Source: CAMLJR01 sp964500675
GTDB lineage: Bacteria; Pseudomonadota; Gammaproteobacteria; Pseudomonadales; CAMLJR01
Length of the DNA stretch: 64,000 bases
NCBI GenBank assembly: GCA_964500675.1
Contig: CAZCNY010000001.1
Location: forward strand, 310,001-374,000
Reading direction: 5' to 3'
Under the pieces are notes generated by a model. That model worked only from the letters and a program-made list of their open reading frames with translations, ran no database searches and had not been told where the DNA came from. The position numbers and the translations under genes were made by a program. This document shows, one piece after another, positions 36,207-45,619 of the stretch (position 1 is the stretch's first letter; each line of letters opens with the position of its first letter).

Positions 36207-36536
36207 CGATTCTCTCTAAATAAAATCTTATTAATTTTCAGCGTTAACGGTGCCCATTACAGCACCTACCGAAACAGAGGCGTAAAGCATACGCGGCTTG
36301 ACGTATTAGTCAACAATGCTGAATATATGGCGTTCGCTTGTTACCAAATTTTAATTATCGATGGCGGCAAGCGTAACGGCATCCCCGATACGGAAACATG
36401 ACAAAAATTTAAGCCGCGAAACCCCGCGCTTTCAGGCAAATTTACTTCTGCTTGCAAGACCGAGACAAATCACCGCGCATCGGCTTCGCTAATAGCCGCG
36501 ATCGCAGCGCAGGCTCAACATCATTGGCAGGACAGC
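36207..36536. other. 330-bp divergent promoter region
   Basis: This separates the ferredoxin operon (minus) from the alpha/beta-barrel/SDR/KstD/ALDH operon (plus). It holds the inverted repeat TTGAC-N6-GTCAA at 36298-36313 overlapping the shared 13-mer at 36309. No small gene was seen. Confidence 0.6.
36298..36321. promoter_or_regulatory. candidate operator, GTCRAYAATGYTG copy 3 with inverted repeat
   Basis: TTGAC and GTCAA are inverted around GTATTA (36298-36313), and the right arm continues into GTCAACAATGCTG (36309-36321), which differs by one base from the copy at 6860. It lies 92 bp from the ferredoxin start and 216 bp from the plus-strand operon, in position to govern both. Confidence 0.45.
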
Positions 36537-37304
36537 ATGGCTCTCTATACCACGATTCATCTTCACAACGTACCGACCGATCGCGAAGCAGAGTACGCCG
36601 CGTGGTTTGATGGCCCGCATCGCGAAGCACTGGCGCGTTTGCGCGGCTTCAAGATGGCCGATCGCTACGAAGTTACGCCCGAGCAAATCATGGCCGACAT
36701 TCCACAGCCGTGGCGCTTTGTGAGTATCTATGATTTCGATTTCCCTACACCGGAAATCGATATCCCTGCGCTTGGCCCGCTGATCGCAGATGCGCGCGAT
36801 GCCGGCATGATCACCGACAACGAAACCGAGCGGCTCTATACTTATCGCCTTTATTCAGATTGGAAAAGCAGTCCCAATCATCAAAAAGACCAGCCTTTTT
36901 CCGGTGTGAGTATCATCTTGGCAAACTACGTCGCAGGCCGCTTCGACGAGTACCAAAAATGGTATGACAACGTGCATAGCGTTGAAGTCACCAACGTGCC
37001 CGGCAAAGTCGCGATGAAGCGAGGTCGTTTGGCGCCCATTCAGATCGAGCCGCGCCATTATTGCCCAGGTGATCAACTGGTTTTGTGCGCACAACAAACC
37101 GACGATCTGATGTTTACCATCAAGGATTTCAGCGCGCGCGCCGGTGGCCGCAGCCCAAGCGGAATCGCTTTTGAACCGCGCTCGCAATCCGGCTCGTTCG
37201 CGCGCACGGTGCACTACTTCAAAAAGATCAGCGGCAACCGATTTTGGCCCGGCGGTATTGCATACGCCGGCGATCTTTCGGTTTATCCGGGCAAGAGCAG
37301 CTGA
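36537..37304 (+). CDS. duplicated dimeric alpha/beta-barrel-type protein, unknown function
   Basis: I cannot assign an enzyme name to this 255-residue protein. It contains two related halves: EYAAWFDGPHREALARLRGF (about residue 20) and EYQKWYDNVHSVEVTNVPG (about residue 140), sharing E-Y-x2-W-(F/Y)-D-x2-H. This is the look of EthD/dimeric alpha/beta-barrel proteins, where the conserved His can be catalytic or bind heme. An AGGA site supports the start. It heads an operon with an SDR, a KstD-like flavoprotein and an aldehyde dehydrogenase. A role in handling a reactive intermediate is a guess. Confidence 0.75.
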   Translation: MALYTTIHLHNVPTDREAEYAAWFDGPHREALARLRGFKMADRYEVTPEQIMADIPQPWRFVSIYDFDFPTPEIDIPALGPLIADARDAGMITDNETERLYTYRLYSDWKSSPNHQKDQPFSGVSIILANYVAGRFDEYQKWYDNVHSVEVTNVPGKVAMKRGRLAPIQIEPRHYCPGDQLVLCAQQTDDLMFTIKDFSARAGGRSPSGIAFEPRSQSGSFARTVHYFKKISGNRFWPGGIAYAGDLSVYPGKSS

Positions 37305-37382
37305 TTAGCATCGTTCATTCGCAGCACAATTTTTAAGATTAATCGCCGGATTGACGGCAACCACTGCTAGGGAGAAATTTTC

Positions 37383-38117
37383 GTGTCGAAAGTTATTGTT
37401 ATCACCGGCGCTGGCGTCGGACTTGGCCGCGCACTTGCGCGCCGCTTTGCTGCCGATGGTGAAACCGTGGTACTGCTGGGACGCACGCCATCCAAAATCC
37501 AAGCGGTTGCGGAAGAAATCGGCGAGCGCGCCATGGCCGTCGCCTGTGATGTCGCTTCGCCAGATTCCGTTCGCACCGCGTTTGCGGAAATCGCCAAGCG
37601 CCATCAGCACATCGATGTATTGATCAACAACGCTGCGCTCTACGAACCCTTTCTGATCGCCGAAGCCAGCGATGAACAGATTCTCGGCGCCATCGGCACC
37701 AACGTTGCCGGTCCGATTCTGTGCGCGCGGGCGGCGATTCCAATGATGAGCCGCGGCAGCCATATCATCAACGTCACCAGCGAATCGAGCGAAGTAAACT
37801 GGCCTTACCTCGTGCTCTATCAATCGACCAAGGCCGGCGTCGAGCGCTTCTCGCAGGGTCTCAACTACGAACTCGATCCCGCCGGCATCAAAGTCACGAC
37901 GGTGCGCGCCGGTCAAATGATCGAAGAAGGCAAAGCTCCGGCCTGGGATCCGCAAATCGCCATGCGTTTTTTCCAAGCCTGCATGGGTGCCGGTATCAAC
38001 TTGCGCGAGTCGCCCAAGTCGCATTACAACTCAGTGACCGATGTTTTCCGCGCGGTCATCGACATGCCGCAGGATCTGCAAACGCCGGTTGTTACCGTTC
38101 ACGCGCGCAAACCCTGA
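37383..38117 (+). CDS. short-chain dehydrogenase/reductase
   Basis: A 244-residue SDR starting at GTG 37383 with GGGAG upstream. The cofactor loop TGAGVGLG is at 8-15, and Arg34 (LLGRTPSK) favours NADP. Ser133, Tyr146 and Lys150 (YQSTKAG) are the catalytic residues. It belongs with the flanking KstD-like and aldehyde dehydrogenase genes; the KstD-like gene starts 49 bp later. It probably reduces or oxidises a hydroxyl/keto group on the pathway substrate. Confidence 0.87.
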   Translation: MSKVIVITGAGVGLGRALARRFAADGETVVLLGRTPSKIQAVAEEIGERAMAVACDVASPDSVRTAFAEIAKRHQHIDVLINNAALYEPFLIAEASDEQILGAIGTNVAGPILCARAAIPMMSRGSHIINVTSESSEVNWPYLVLYQSTKAGVERFSQGLNYELDPAGIKVTTVRAGQMIEEGKAPAWDPQIAMRFFQACMGAGINLRESPKSHYNSVTDVFRAVIDMPQDLQTPVVTVHARKP

Positions 38118-38166
38118 TGCACTTCAACACAACCCCTGTGCTGCTTGACCCTGAGGAATTCACCGC

Positions 38167-39846
38167 ATGAGCGAAACTTTTGATTTCGTGATCGTCGGCA
38201 GCGGCGGCGGCTCGATGTGCGCAGCGCTGGTTCTGCGTCAAGCCGGCAAGAGCGTGCTGATTTTGGAAAAGGCTGATCTGGTCGGCGGTACCACCGCCAC
38301 ATCGGGCGGCGTGATGTGGATTCCCAACAACCGCTTCATGAAAGGCGACGGCGTTTCGGATAGCCGCGAGCAGGCTATCGCCTATCTCGATGCCGTCATT
38401 GGCGATCGTTCCGTTTTACCCGGTGCAACACGCGAGCGCCGCGCGGCTTACATCGATGAAGCGCCAAAAATGCTGGATTTTCTCGTCGAAAATGGCATTC
38501 GTTTGCGCCGCATTCCGACATGGCCAGATTATTACGACGCTCCCGGCGCATCGATTCCCGGCCGCACGGTCGTTTCGGAATTATTCGACATCAATCGACT
38601 CGGCGAGTGGAAAAATAAATTGCGCCCGGGCTTTTTGCCACTGCCCGCGAATCTCGACGAAGCGATGCAGATGCCGCTGATTAAACGCACGTCCTCTGCG
38701 AAGAAGGTGCTGCTCAAAATCATTGGTCGCGTTATCGCTGATCGCGTCACCGGTAAGCGCAGAACAACCGCCGGGCAAGCTTTGCAAGGACAAATGCTGC
38801 TCGCAGCGCTCAAAGCCGGCGTGGAAATTCGCACTCAGGCAAAAGTTAAAAAGCTCGTCGTCGAAAATGCGCGCATTGTCGGCGTTGTTGTGGATCACAC
38901 TAACGCCGAATTACGGATCGACGCGCGGCTCGGCGTGCTTATCAACGCCGGCGGTTTCGCGCGCAATCAACGCATGCTCGATCAATACATTCCGGGCATC
39001 AAAGCGGAATGGTCGAGCGTTATTCCCGAGGACATGGGTGAAATGATCGAGGAAGGTCAGCGCGTTGGCGGCGCCATCGCACAGATGAGCGAGCGCATCG
39101 GCGGACAAGTCGCGATGCTGCCGAGCCATCCGGCAAAACCCGCCGTCATGCAAAACGACACGTCGAAACCTCACAGTATCGTGGTCGACCAAAACGGCGT
39201 GCGCTATATGAACGAAGCCGGCTCGTCGATCGAGTTCGTGCGGCGCATGCTTGCGCATCGAAAAGACGCGCCGACCGTTCCGAGCTGGATGATTTTCGAT
39301 ACACAATATCTGCGCAATTATATGTTGGCGGGCAGCATGCCCGGCCTGAAAAAGCCGCAAAATTGGTTCGACGAAAAATTTTTGCGCAAGGGCGAAACGC
39401 TCGAAGCCCTTGCCGCCGCATGCGGTATCGACGCAACTAATTTGAAAGCGTCAGTTGAGCGTTTCAATGGTTTTGCACGCAAGGGTCGCGATGATGATTT
39501 TCAGCGCGGCGAATCCGCCTACGAGCAATGGCTCGGCGACCCGTTGCGCGGCATGAATGAGTCGTTAGGAGCCGCCGAAAAATCGTTAGGCACGATTGAG
39601 GAAGGTCCGTTCTACGCCTTGCAGCTGTATCCGGGCGATGTCAGCACCTATGGCGGACTCGTTACAGATGCGCACGCGCGAGTACTGCGCGCGGATGGCT
39701 CGGTCATCGAAGGTCTTTACGCTACCGGCACGTCCACCGCTTCCGTGATGGGACCCGCGGAGCTCGGAGCCGGCGGCAGCATCGGACCGGCGTTCACCTT
39801 TGGTTATATTGCCGCAAAACATGCATTGAACACTGGCATTGCATAG
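38167..39846 (+). CDS. KstD-like FAD dehydrogenase, catalytic Tyr region altered
   Basis: A 559-residue flavoprotein of the 3-ketosteroid delta1-dehydrogenase/fumarate-reductase family. The FAD motif VIVGSGGGSMCAAL and GGTTATSGGVMWIPNN open the protein. The C-terminus has STYGGLVTDAHARVLRADG and SIGPAFTFGYIAAKHA. In characterised KstDs the segment VMGxTYPGAGG supplies an active-site Tyr and the Gly that polarise the C3 ketone. Here it reads VMGPAELGAGG, so that Tyr is missing. The paralogue at 41494 keeps it. A changed substrate or reaction is likely. GAGGAA precedes the ATG. Confidence 0.88.
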   Translation: MSETFDFVIVGSGGGSMCAALVLRQAGKSVLILEKADLVGGTTATSGGVMWIPNNRFMKGDGVSDSREQAIAYLDAVIGDRSVLPGATRERRAAYIDEAPKMLDFLVENGIRLRRIPTWPDYYDAPGASIPGRTVVSELFDINRLGEWKNKLRPGFLPLPANLDEAMQMPLIKRTSSAKKVLLKIIGRVIADRVTGKRRTTAGQALQGQMLLAALKAGVEIRTQAKVKKLVVENARIVGVVVDHTNAELRIDARLGVLINAGGFARNQRMLDQYIPGIKAEWSSVIPEDMGEMIEEGQRVGGAIAQMSERIGGQVAMLPSHPAKPAVMQNDTSKPHSIVVDQNGVRYMNEAGSSIEFVRRMLAHRKDAPTVPSWMIFDTQYLRNYMLAGSMPGLKKPQNWFDEKFLRKGETLEALAAACGIDATNLKASVERFNGFARKGRDDDFQRGESAYEQWLGDPLRGMNESLGAAEKSLGTIEEGPFYALQLYPGDVSTYGGLVTDAHARVLRADGSVIEGLYATGTSTASVMGPAELGAGGSIGPAFTFGYIAAKHALNTGIA

Positions 39847-39935
39847 CGCGGCCGAATGCGACAATTAAACAGCTTTACTAGACGATTTCAATTTGCATGC
39901 GCCCAGCCAGGTGCAGCATCCATGAGGAGAAAGTA

Positions 39936-41402
39936 ATGGAAAAGCTTCCAGAGGCAAAACTGTATATCAACGGCGAAATGCGCGGCGCATCGAACGGTAA
40001 AACCTTCGACAATATCAGCCCGTGGACCGGCCAAGTCGTCGGCCAGGCCGCTGATGCCACCGCCGACGATGTCAACGCGGCCATCGTCGCCGCGCGCCGC
40101 GCCTTCGATGAAACGGATTGGCCGACCAATCATCAATACCGTTTCGATCTCATGAAAAAATACCGCGACGCGCTCTACGCCAATCGCGACAAACTCGTGC
40201 AAATCTCCATGCTCGAAGCGGGTGCCGCTCCCGGTGCCGCATTTCGCGCGCAAATCGACGGCGCTCTCAGCGGCGCCGATGGTCTGCTGGAATGCTACCC
40301 AAAAGTCGAGTGGAGCCAAGACCGCGGTATCAAGAATGAAATGGGGTTTAATACCAAGCGTCTGGTCGAGAAAGAAGCCATGGGCGTGGTCGGCGCGATC
40401 ACACCGTGGAACGTGCCGCTCTATATCAACGTCGGCAAGGTTGTCGCCGCGCTTCTCGCAGGCTGCACCGTCGTGCTGAAACCAGCACCCGATACTCCGC
40501 TGATGGCCTCGTTCATGGGCGAACTCGCGATTGAAATCGGCCTGCCGCCAGGCGTTTTCAATGTCGTCACTTCGGCTGATCCGGCGATGGCCGGTGAGAT
40601 GCTCACAAAAGATCCGCGCGTCGATTTAATTTCTTTCACCGGCTCGACCGCAGTCGGCAAAAAAATCATGGAAAACGGCGCTTCGACACTCAAACGCGTG
40701 TTTCTCGAGCTCGGCGGCAAATCCGTGTTCATGGTTCTCGAAGACGCACCGAATTTCGCGCAAACGGTGATGGGATCGATGGTGGTATTTCACGCCGGCC
40801 AAGGCTGCGCCTATCCGACGCGTCTGCTGGTGCCGAAAAGCCGCTACGACGAAGCCGTGAAAGCACTCGAAATGGCGTACGCAGGTTACTCCACCAAGTG
40901 GGGAAAAATCGACGAGCCGACCTGCATCATGGGTCCGCTGATCTCCAAGCGCCAACTCGAACGCGTCAAAAATTATGTGGAAATCGGCAAACAGGAAGGC
41001 GCGCGTCTGCTCGCCGGCGGCAATGTGCGCACCGACATGGGCGGCGGTTTCTTCATGGAGCCGACCTGCTTTGTCGATGTGAAAAACAGCATGCGCATCG
41101 CGCAGGAGGAAATCTTCGGCCCAGTCCTCGTCGTCATTCCGTTTGAAGACGAAGAGGACGCCGTGCGCATCGCCAACGATAGTATCTACGGCCTCGGCGG
41201 CGCGGTGTTCGGTCCGACCGAGCGCGCATTGGCCATCGCACGACGCATTCGCGCTGGCGCGCTCAGCGTCAACGGCGGCATGAGTATCACCGGCGATCTG
41301 CCGTTCGGCGGTTACAAGCAGAGCGGTATGGGGCGCGAGTGGGGCATCGAAGGTATCGAAGAATTTCTCGAAATCAAAGCCATCGGTATTCGCGTGTCGT
41401 AA
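39936..41402 (+). CDS. aldehyde dehydrogenase
   Basis: A 488-residue NAD(P)-dependent aldehyde dehydrogenase. GAGGAG supports the ATG at 39936, and a longer reading would add 13 residues. Conserved residues are Asn159 (TPWNV), Lys182 (LKPAPDTP), FTGSTAVGKKI, general-base Glu258 (LELGGKS) and nucleophile Cys291 (GQGCAYPTR). It oxidises an aldehyde to the acid. As last gene of the operon it could oxidise an aldehyde released by the aldolase or formed by P450/dehydrogenase action on a methyl group (inference). A terminator follows. Confidence 0.92.
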   Translation: MEKLPEAKLYINGEMRGASNGKTFDNISPWTGQVVGQAADATADDVNAAIVAARRAFDETDWPTNHQYRFDLMKKYRDALYANRDKLVQISMLEAGAAPGAAFRAQIDGALSGADGLLECYPKVEWSQDRGIKNEMGFNTKRLVEKEAMGVVGAITPWNVPLYINVGKVVAALLAGCTVVLKPAPDTPLMASFMGELAIEIGLPPGVFNVVTSADPAMAGEMLTKDPRVDLISFTGSTAVGKKIMENGASTLKRVFLELGGKSVFMVLEDAPNFAQTVMGSMVVFHAGQGCAYPTRLLVPKSRYDEAVKALEMAYAGYSTKWGKIDEPTCIMGPLISKRQLERVKNYVEIGKQEGARLLAGGNVRTDMGGGFFMEPTCFVDVKNSMRIAQEEIFGPVLVVIPFEDEEDAVRIANDSIYGLGGAVFGPTERALAIARRIRAGALSVNGGMSITGDLPFGGYKQSGMGREWGIEGIEEFLEIKAIGIRVS

Positions 41403-41422
41403 TTTCTAACGCAATAAATTAG

Positions 41423-41450
41423 GGGCGCAAATTGCGCCCTTGTTGTTTTT
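41423..41450 (+). terminator. intrinsic terminator after aldehyde dehydrogenase
   Basis: GGGCGCAA and TTGCGCCC form a perfect 8-bp stem with a one-base centre (really a shorter loop), followed by TTGTTGTTTTT. It lies 20 bp after the stop, between convergent genes. Confidence 0.8.
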
Positions 41451-41493
41451 GCAGATCTGTATTTGAGCGGAGCTCTCGCTTTTGTAATCGCGA

Positions 41494-43176
41494 TCAATTT
41501 TTCTCGGCAATCCCCAACGCATGTTTCGCCGCGACAAATCCAAATGTAAATGACGGCCCCACACTCGAACCCGCGCCAGGATAAACCCGTCCCATCACTG
41601 AGGCCGTAGATACACCCGTCGCGTATAACCCTTCGATAACCGAACCATCTTCTCGCAACACACGCGCGAATTCGTCGGTGACGACTCCGCCATATGTCCC
41701 TACATCGCCGGGATAAACCTGCACGGCATAAAATGGCGCTTGATCGATCGAACCCAACGTTTGTGAAGGTTGATGTGTCGGGTCGCCGAGCCATAAATCG
41801 TACGCGCGCTCGCCGCGATGAAAATCTTCATCGCGATTTTTTGCAACGAAACCATTAAAGCGCTCAACCGTTGCGGACAATGTTTTCGAATCGATTTGAA
41901 TTTCGCGCGCTAACGCTTCAATCGTGTCGCCGCATTTCAAATAACCCGCTTCGCGCCATTGCTGCAATTTCTTTTTGCTCGGCGTGCTCGGACCCGCGAG
42001 TGCGTAGCGACGAATATATTGGCTGTCGAAAATCGCCCAGCTTGGAATCGCCGGCGAAATTTTATTGCGCGCCAACATGCCTTTGGCGTACGTCATGTAA
42101 GAGCCGCCTTCGTTCATGTAACGCACGCCGCTTTGATCGACAAGAATCGCGTGCGGCGCCGCGGTGAGTTGTTGCGCGCCGGGTTTGATATCCGCAGACT
42201 CCGCGCCTGGTGGCAATGTCGTTTGATTACCGACACGCTCTTCCATCTGTGCGACGGCCGCGCCGTGGCGCATCATCTCCTCAATCATTTCGCCGGTATC
42301 ACCTTCGGCTACGCTGGTCCACGCTGTTGAAGTGCCGGGAATATATTGATCGCGCATGCGCTGATTTTGCGCGAAGCCGCCCGCGTTCACGAGCGCGCCG
42401 AGCCGCGCGCCGATACGCCACGGTTTGCCGTCCTTAACCGTTAACACGCCTTTTGCGGTGCCATCTTCGATAATTAATTCGCTTACGGGCGAGTTCGTGC
42501 GAATGTCGATGCCCGCGCGCAGCGCGTGATACAGCATCCAACCCTGCAATCCCGCGCCGGCCGATATGTAACGCTTACCCGTCAGCAATCCGGCAGCGAT
42601 GCGCAACGCCACTTTGATAATGACTTGCTTGCCTTCGCGCATATAACGCGCGCGCGGCACTTGCAGCGCCTCTTCCATCATCGCCGGATACATCAAAAAA
42701 CCCGGTCGCAGTTTTTTCTTCCACGCGCCGAGCCGATTCATGTCGAATGGCCTACTGACGACGGTGCGCCCCGCTTTTAAACCACCGGGGAGTTCATCGT
42801 GATAATCCGGCCAATAGCTGACACGCGTAAATGGAATGCCTAGCCGCTGCAAAAAACCGAGCATCTGCGGCGCTTCGCGCAGATAGGTGTGACGACGAAT
42901 ACGCGTAGAGCCCGGCGTATCGGCATGATCGCCAGCCAGCGTATCGAGATAGGTCGCGGCTTTTTCAAAGCTGTCGTCGACGCCATCGCGCTTTAAGAAA
43001 GGGTTATTCGGAATCCACATCACACCGCCCGACCGCGCCGTGGTACCGCCGACCAGCTCGGTTTTTTCCAGAACAACGACGCTCCTGCCCTGCGCGCGCA
43101 TCACCAGTCCCGAGCACATTGAACCGCCACCGCTGCCCACGACAACCCAGTCGAACACTTCGTCAAAATCGGTCAT
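41494..43176 (-). CDS. KstD-like FAD dehydrogenase (3-ketosteroid dehydrogenase type)
   Basis: A 560-residue paralogue of the flavoprotein at 38167. It has the FAD motif VVVGSGGGSMCSGL, GGTTARSGGVMWIPNN, YMNEGGSYMTYAKGM and the C-terminal VMGRVYPGAGSSVGPSFTFG. The last retains the Tyr and Gly that in KstD polarise the 3-keto group. A delta1- or delta4-ketosteroid dehydrogenase function, inserting a ring double bond, is the best guess, although family members act on other cyclic ketones. It stands behind an SDR and a P450 on the same strand. Confidence 0.9.
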   Translation of the reverse strand: MTDFDEVFDWVVVGSGGGSMCSGLVMRAQGRSVVVLEKTELVGGTTARSGGVMWIPNNPFLKRDGVDDSFEKAATYLDTLAGDHADTPGSTRIRRHTYLREAPQMLGFLQRLGIPFTRVSYWPDYHDELPGGLKAGRTVVSRPFDMNRLGAWKKKLRPGFLMYPAMMEEALQVPRARYMREGKQVIIKVALRIAAGLLTGKRYISAGAGLQGWMLYHALRAGIDIRTNSPVSELIIEDGTAKGVLTVKDGKPWRIGARLGALVNAGGFAQNQRMRDQYIPGTSTAWTSVAEGDTGEMIEEMMRHGAAVAQMEERVGNQTTLPPGAESADIKPGAQQLTAAPHAILVDQSGVRYMNEGGSYMTYAKGMLARNKISPAIPSWAIFDSQYIRRYALAGPSTPSKKKLQQWREAGYLKCGDTIEALAREIQIDSKTLSATVERFNGFVAKNRDEDFHRGERAYDLWLGDPTHQPSQTLGSIDQAPFYAVQVYPGDVGTYGGVVTDEFARVLREDGSVIEGLYATGVSTASVMGRVYPGAGSSVGPSFTFGFVAAKHALGIAEKN

Positions 43177-43384
43177 TGGTGTTATTCCAACAGTATTTAT
43201 CAGGAAAGAAACAGCGTTTTATCGCGCTCACAATGCGCTACTCGAACGGCAACTCAATGCGCGCGAAAATCATCGATAGATAGTAAACGCTTTCAAGCAT
43301 CTATGAAACCTATCTGCTGCCTGCCAAGCTCGTATTGTTTTTCTGAGCCGAATTTACGTTCGGGCACTGCTCTTTGCTCAAAAA

Positions 43385-44332
43385 TCAAGCCGAAGATAAA
43401 ACAATTCCTATCTCATCTTTCGGACTCATCGGCATGTGCGTGCCGCGCGCGTGATCGCGGATTTGATCAATATTCGCCGCGATATCCTCAGCTGTAGCGG
43501 GAACCTCGCGCGAACCTTGCCACCCTTGGGTGACACCGACAAAAACACGCGCAATCCGACCGAGACACGATGAATAAATTGAGTGCGTGAACTTACAATT
43601 TTCACTCGCTAAAAAAACAGCAAGGCCGGTATTAAAACTGGGATCCATCGCGTTGCCGATCTTCGACAAAAATGCGGCGGCATTCGCCATCGCATCACTG
43701 CTCATACTTTCCGCCGCTTTTTCAGCCATGCGACTCATTGCGTTAGGCATTATTGCATTGCATAAAATGCCATACGGTTCGCCCTCCATCGCCAATGCAT
43801 TCATTAATCCTACGATCCCGGCCTTTGCCGCCCCATAACACCCCTGCATTTCATGACCGAACAGACCGGCACTCGACGAGGTAAAAACAACACGACCATA
43901 CCCCTGTTGTTTCATGTGCGGCCACACTGCTTGCGTCATGTGGTAAGAACCCATCAGATGTACCGAGAGAAGCGATGCGAAATCCTCCGCGCAACTCTCT
44001 TCAAACAACGCGGTACGCATTGTACCTGCGTTGTTGATAAGCGCATCGATACGGCCAAAAGCGTTCAGCGCCGTCGCTGCAATACGCTTCGCACCATCGG
44101 CGGTGGCAACACTGTCGTAATTCGCGATGGCGCGGCCGCCCGCCGCTTTAATTTCAGCGACGACGCGATCCGCCATTTCCGATGAGCCATGCAATCCTTC
44201 GACCGTCCCGCCTAAATCATTGACGACAACAGCGCCGCCGCGCTTGGCGATATCCAGTGCATAGCCGCGTCCGAGACCGCCACCCGCACCGGTGACGACA
44301 GCGACACGCCCCTCGAAAGAAATGTTAGACAC
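43385..44332 (-). CDS. SDR, MFE-2/17-beta-HSD4-like dehydrogenase
   Basis: A 315-residue SDR read from GTG 44332, which has GAGGAG 7 bases upstream. VAVVTGAGGGLGRGYAL, VVVNDLGGT, NNAG and CYGAAKAGIVGLMNALAMEG match the (3R)-hydroxyacyl-CoA dehydrogenase unit of multifunctional enzyme type 2, without a hydratase domain. It likely oxidises a 3-hydroxyacyl-CoA or a hydroxysteroid. It starts 24 bp after the P450 stop and so is co-transcribed with it. Confidence 0.87.
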   Translation of the reverse strand: MSNISFEGRVAVVTGAGGGLGRGYALDIAKRGGAVVVNDLGGTVEGLHGSSEMADRVVAEIKAAGGRAIANYDSVATADGAKRIAATALNAFGRIDALINNAGTMRTALFEESCAEDFASLLSVHLMGSYHMTQAVWPHMKQQGYGRVVFTSSSAGLFGHEMQGCYGAAKAGIVGLMNALAMEGEPYGILCNAIMPNAMSRMAEKAAESMSSDAMANAAAFLSKIGNAMDPSFNTGLAVFLASENCKFTHSIYSSCLGRIARVFVGVTQGWQGSREVPATAEDIAANIDQIRDHARGTHMPMSPKDEIGIVLSSA

Positions 44333-44355
44333 GACACAACTCCTCGCGAACGCGA

Positions 44356-45576
44356 TTAAATAAGATCCCATTGCAACGGCAAACAATCGACACCCCATGT
44401 ACCGCCGGTGTGGTATTCATATTTCTCGCCCTCCGGTACACGGATGTTTTTGAAATGCGATAGAAATGCTGCAACCACCGTTCTCAATTCACGCCGAGCC
44501 AGATGAATTCCCAAACAGAGATGCGGACCCGCCGCAAACGTCAGCATGCGCTGCCTCCTGTCGATATTCACCAGATGCGGATTTTCATAAACGCGTGGGT
44601 CGCGGTGTGCGGCGAAGGTGGCCATCGCAACGTAATCGCCTTTACGCATCTTCACACCGTGAAACTCGATATCCTGTTTAAGCTGACGATGCGGATTCGC
44701 AACCGGATAAGCGCGCAAAAATTCTTCAACCGCGTACGGGATTTTCTCCGGATCGTTACGCAGCTTTTCCTGCAACGCGTTGTCGCCGGCAAGGTGGTGC
44801 ATGATCCACCCCAGGCTGCTGTAAACCGTATCGAGACCACCGATGTAGAGCAGCGCGACCATACCCATCACTTCATCCTTGGTGAGCGGACGTTCGCCTT
44901 CGTATTGCGCGGCGACGATGGTTTTCATCAGCTCCGTAGTCGGCTGCACGCGCTGTGCATCGACAAACTTATCCAGATAGTTGAACACGGACATCATCGC
45001 ACCCGCTTTTACGCGAGGATCTTCCGCCCGCAATAGCTGGCGTTCCCATTCCATGAATTGTGGCAGCATATCGCGCGGCAAGCCCATCAAATCGAGAAAA
45101 ATATACGAGGGAAATTTCTCCGCGAACTCACTGATAAATTCGCACGAATTGCGGCCGTTTAGTTCGGCAAGCAATTCGTCGCAGACTTGTGTCACCAGCC
45201 CCTCAAATGCAACCACGGCTTTCGGCGTAAACAGCGGATTAAGAATACTGCGATATTTATGATGCTCCGGCGGATCGTATTCGAGCGGATTCAACTTCCA
45301 ATTAATTCCCATTGCCGCGAGGTTGCTGCGCGCACTCGAGAAATGATCGGGATCTCCATACGCTTCCTGCAACAGGGCATGACGAGTGAGCACCCAGCCT
45401 GCGTGACCATTACAAGCCATCGTTGCCCAGAAAATATCGGGGCCCTCATGCAAGCGCGCGCCAGCGAGATAGGGATCATCCAGCTCACTCGTGAATTTAT
45501 CGATGTTGATATCCCTTACCAACTCTTTGGGTACATGATCGGGTATCCGCTGCTCGGAAATCGGTGAAACAGCCAT
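44356..45576 (-). CDS. cytochrome P450 (second)
   Basis: A 406-residue P450. Heme-ligand Cys354 is in FAAGPHLCLGIHLARREL, the I-helix site is YIGGLDTVYSS, and EEFLRAYPV holds the ExxR pair. YDPPEHHKYRSILNP is the C-helix heme contact. AGAGGAGAAA precedes the ATG. Its upstream region carries a five-copy 13-bp repeat and a palindrome matching the one before the neighbouring regulator operon, so this gene and the following SDR are probably regulated. Confidence 0.93.
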   Translation of the reverse strand: MAVSPISEQRIPDHVPKELVRDINIDKFTSELDDPYLAGARLHEGPDIFWATMACNGHAGWVLTRHALLQEAYGDPDHFSSARSNLAAMGINWKLNPLEYDPPEHHKYRSILNPLFTPKAVVAFEGLVTQVCDELLAELNGRNSCEFISEFAEKFPSYIFLDLMGLPRDMLPQFMEWERQLLRAEDPRVKAGAMMSVFNYLDKFVDAQRVQPTTELMKTIVAAQYEGERPLTKDEVMGMVALLYIGGLDTVYSSLGWIMHHLAGDNALQEKLRNDPEKIPYAVEEFLRAYPVANPHRQLKQDIEFHGVKMRKGDYVAMATFAAHRDPRVYENPHLVNIDRRQRMLTFAAGPHLCLGIHLARRELRTVVAAFLSHFKNIRVPEGEKYEYHTGGTWGVDCLPLQWDLI

Positions 45577-45619
45577 CTGCTTTCTCCTCTGCGCTTTCGC
45601 GAAAAAATCGCTTTCACAT

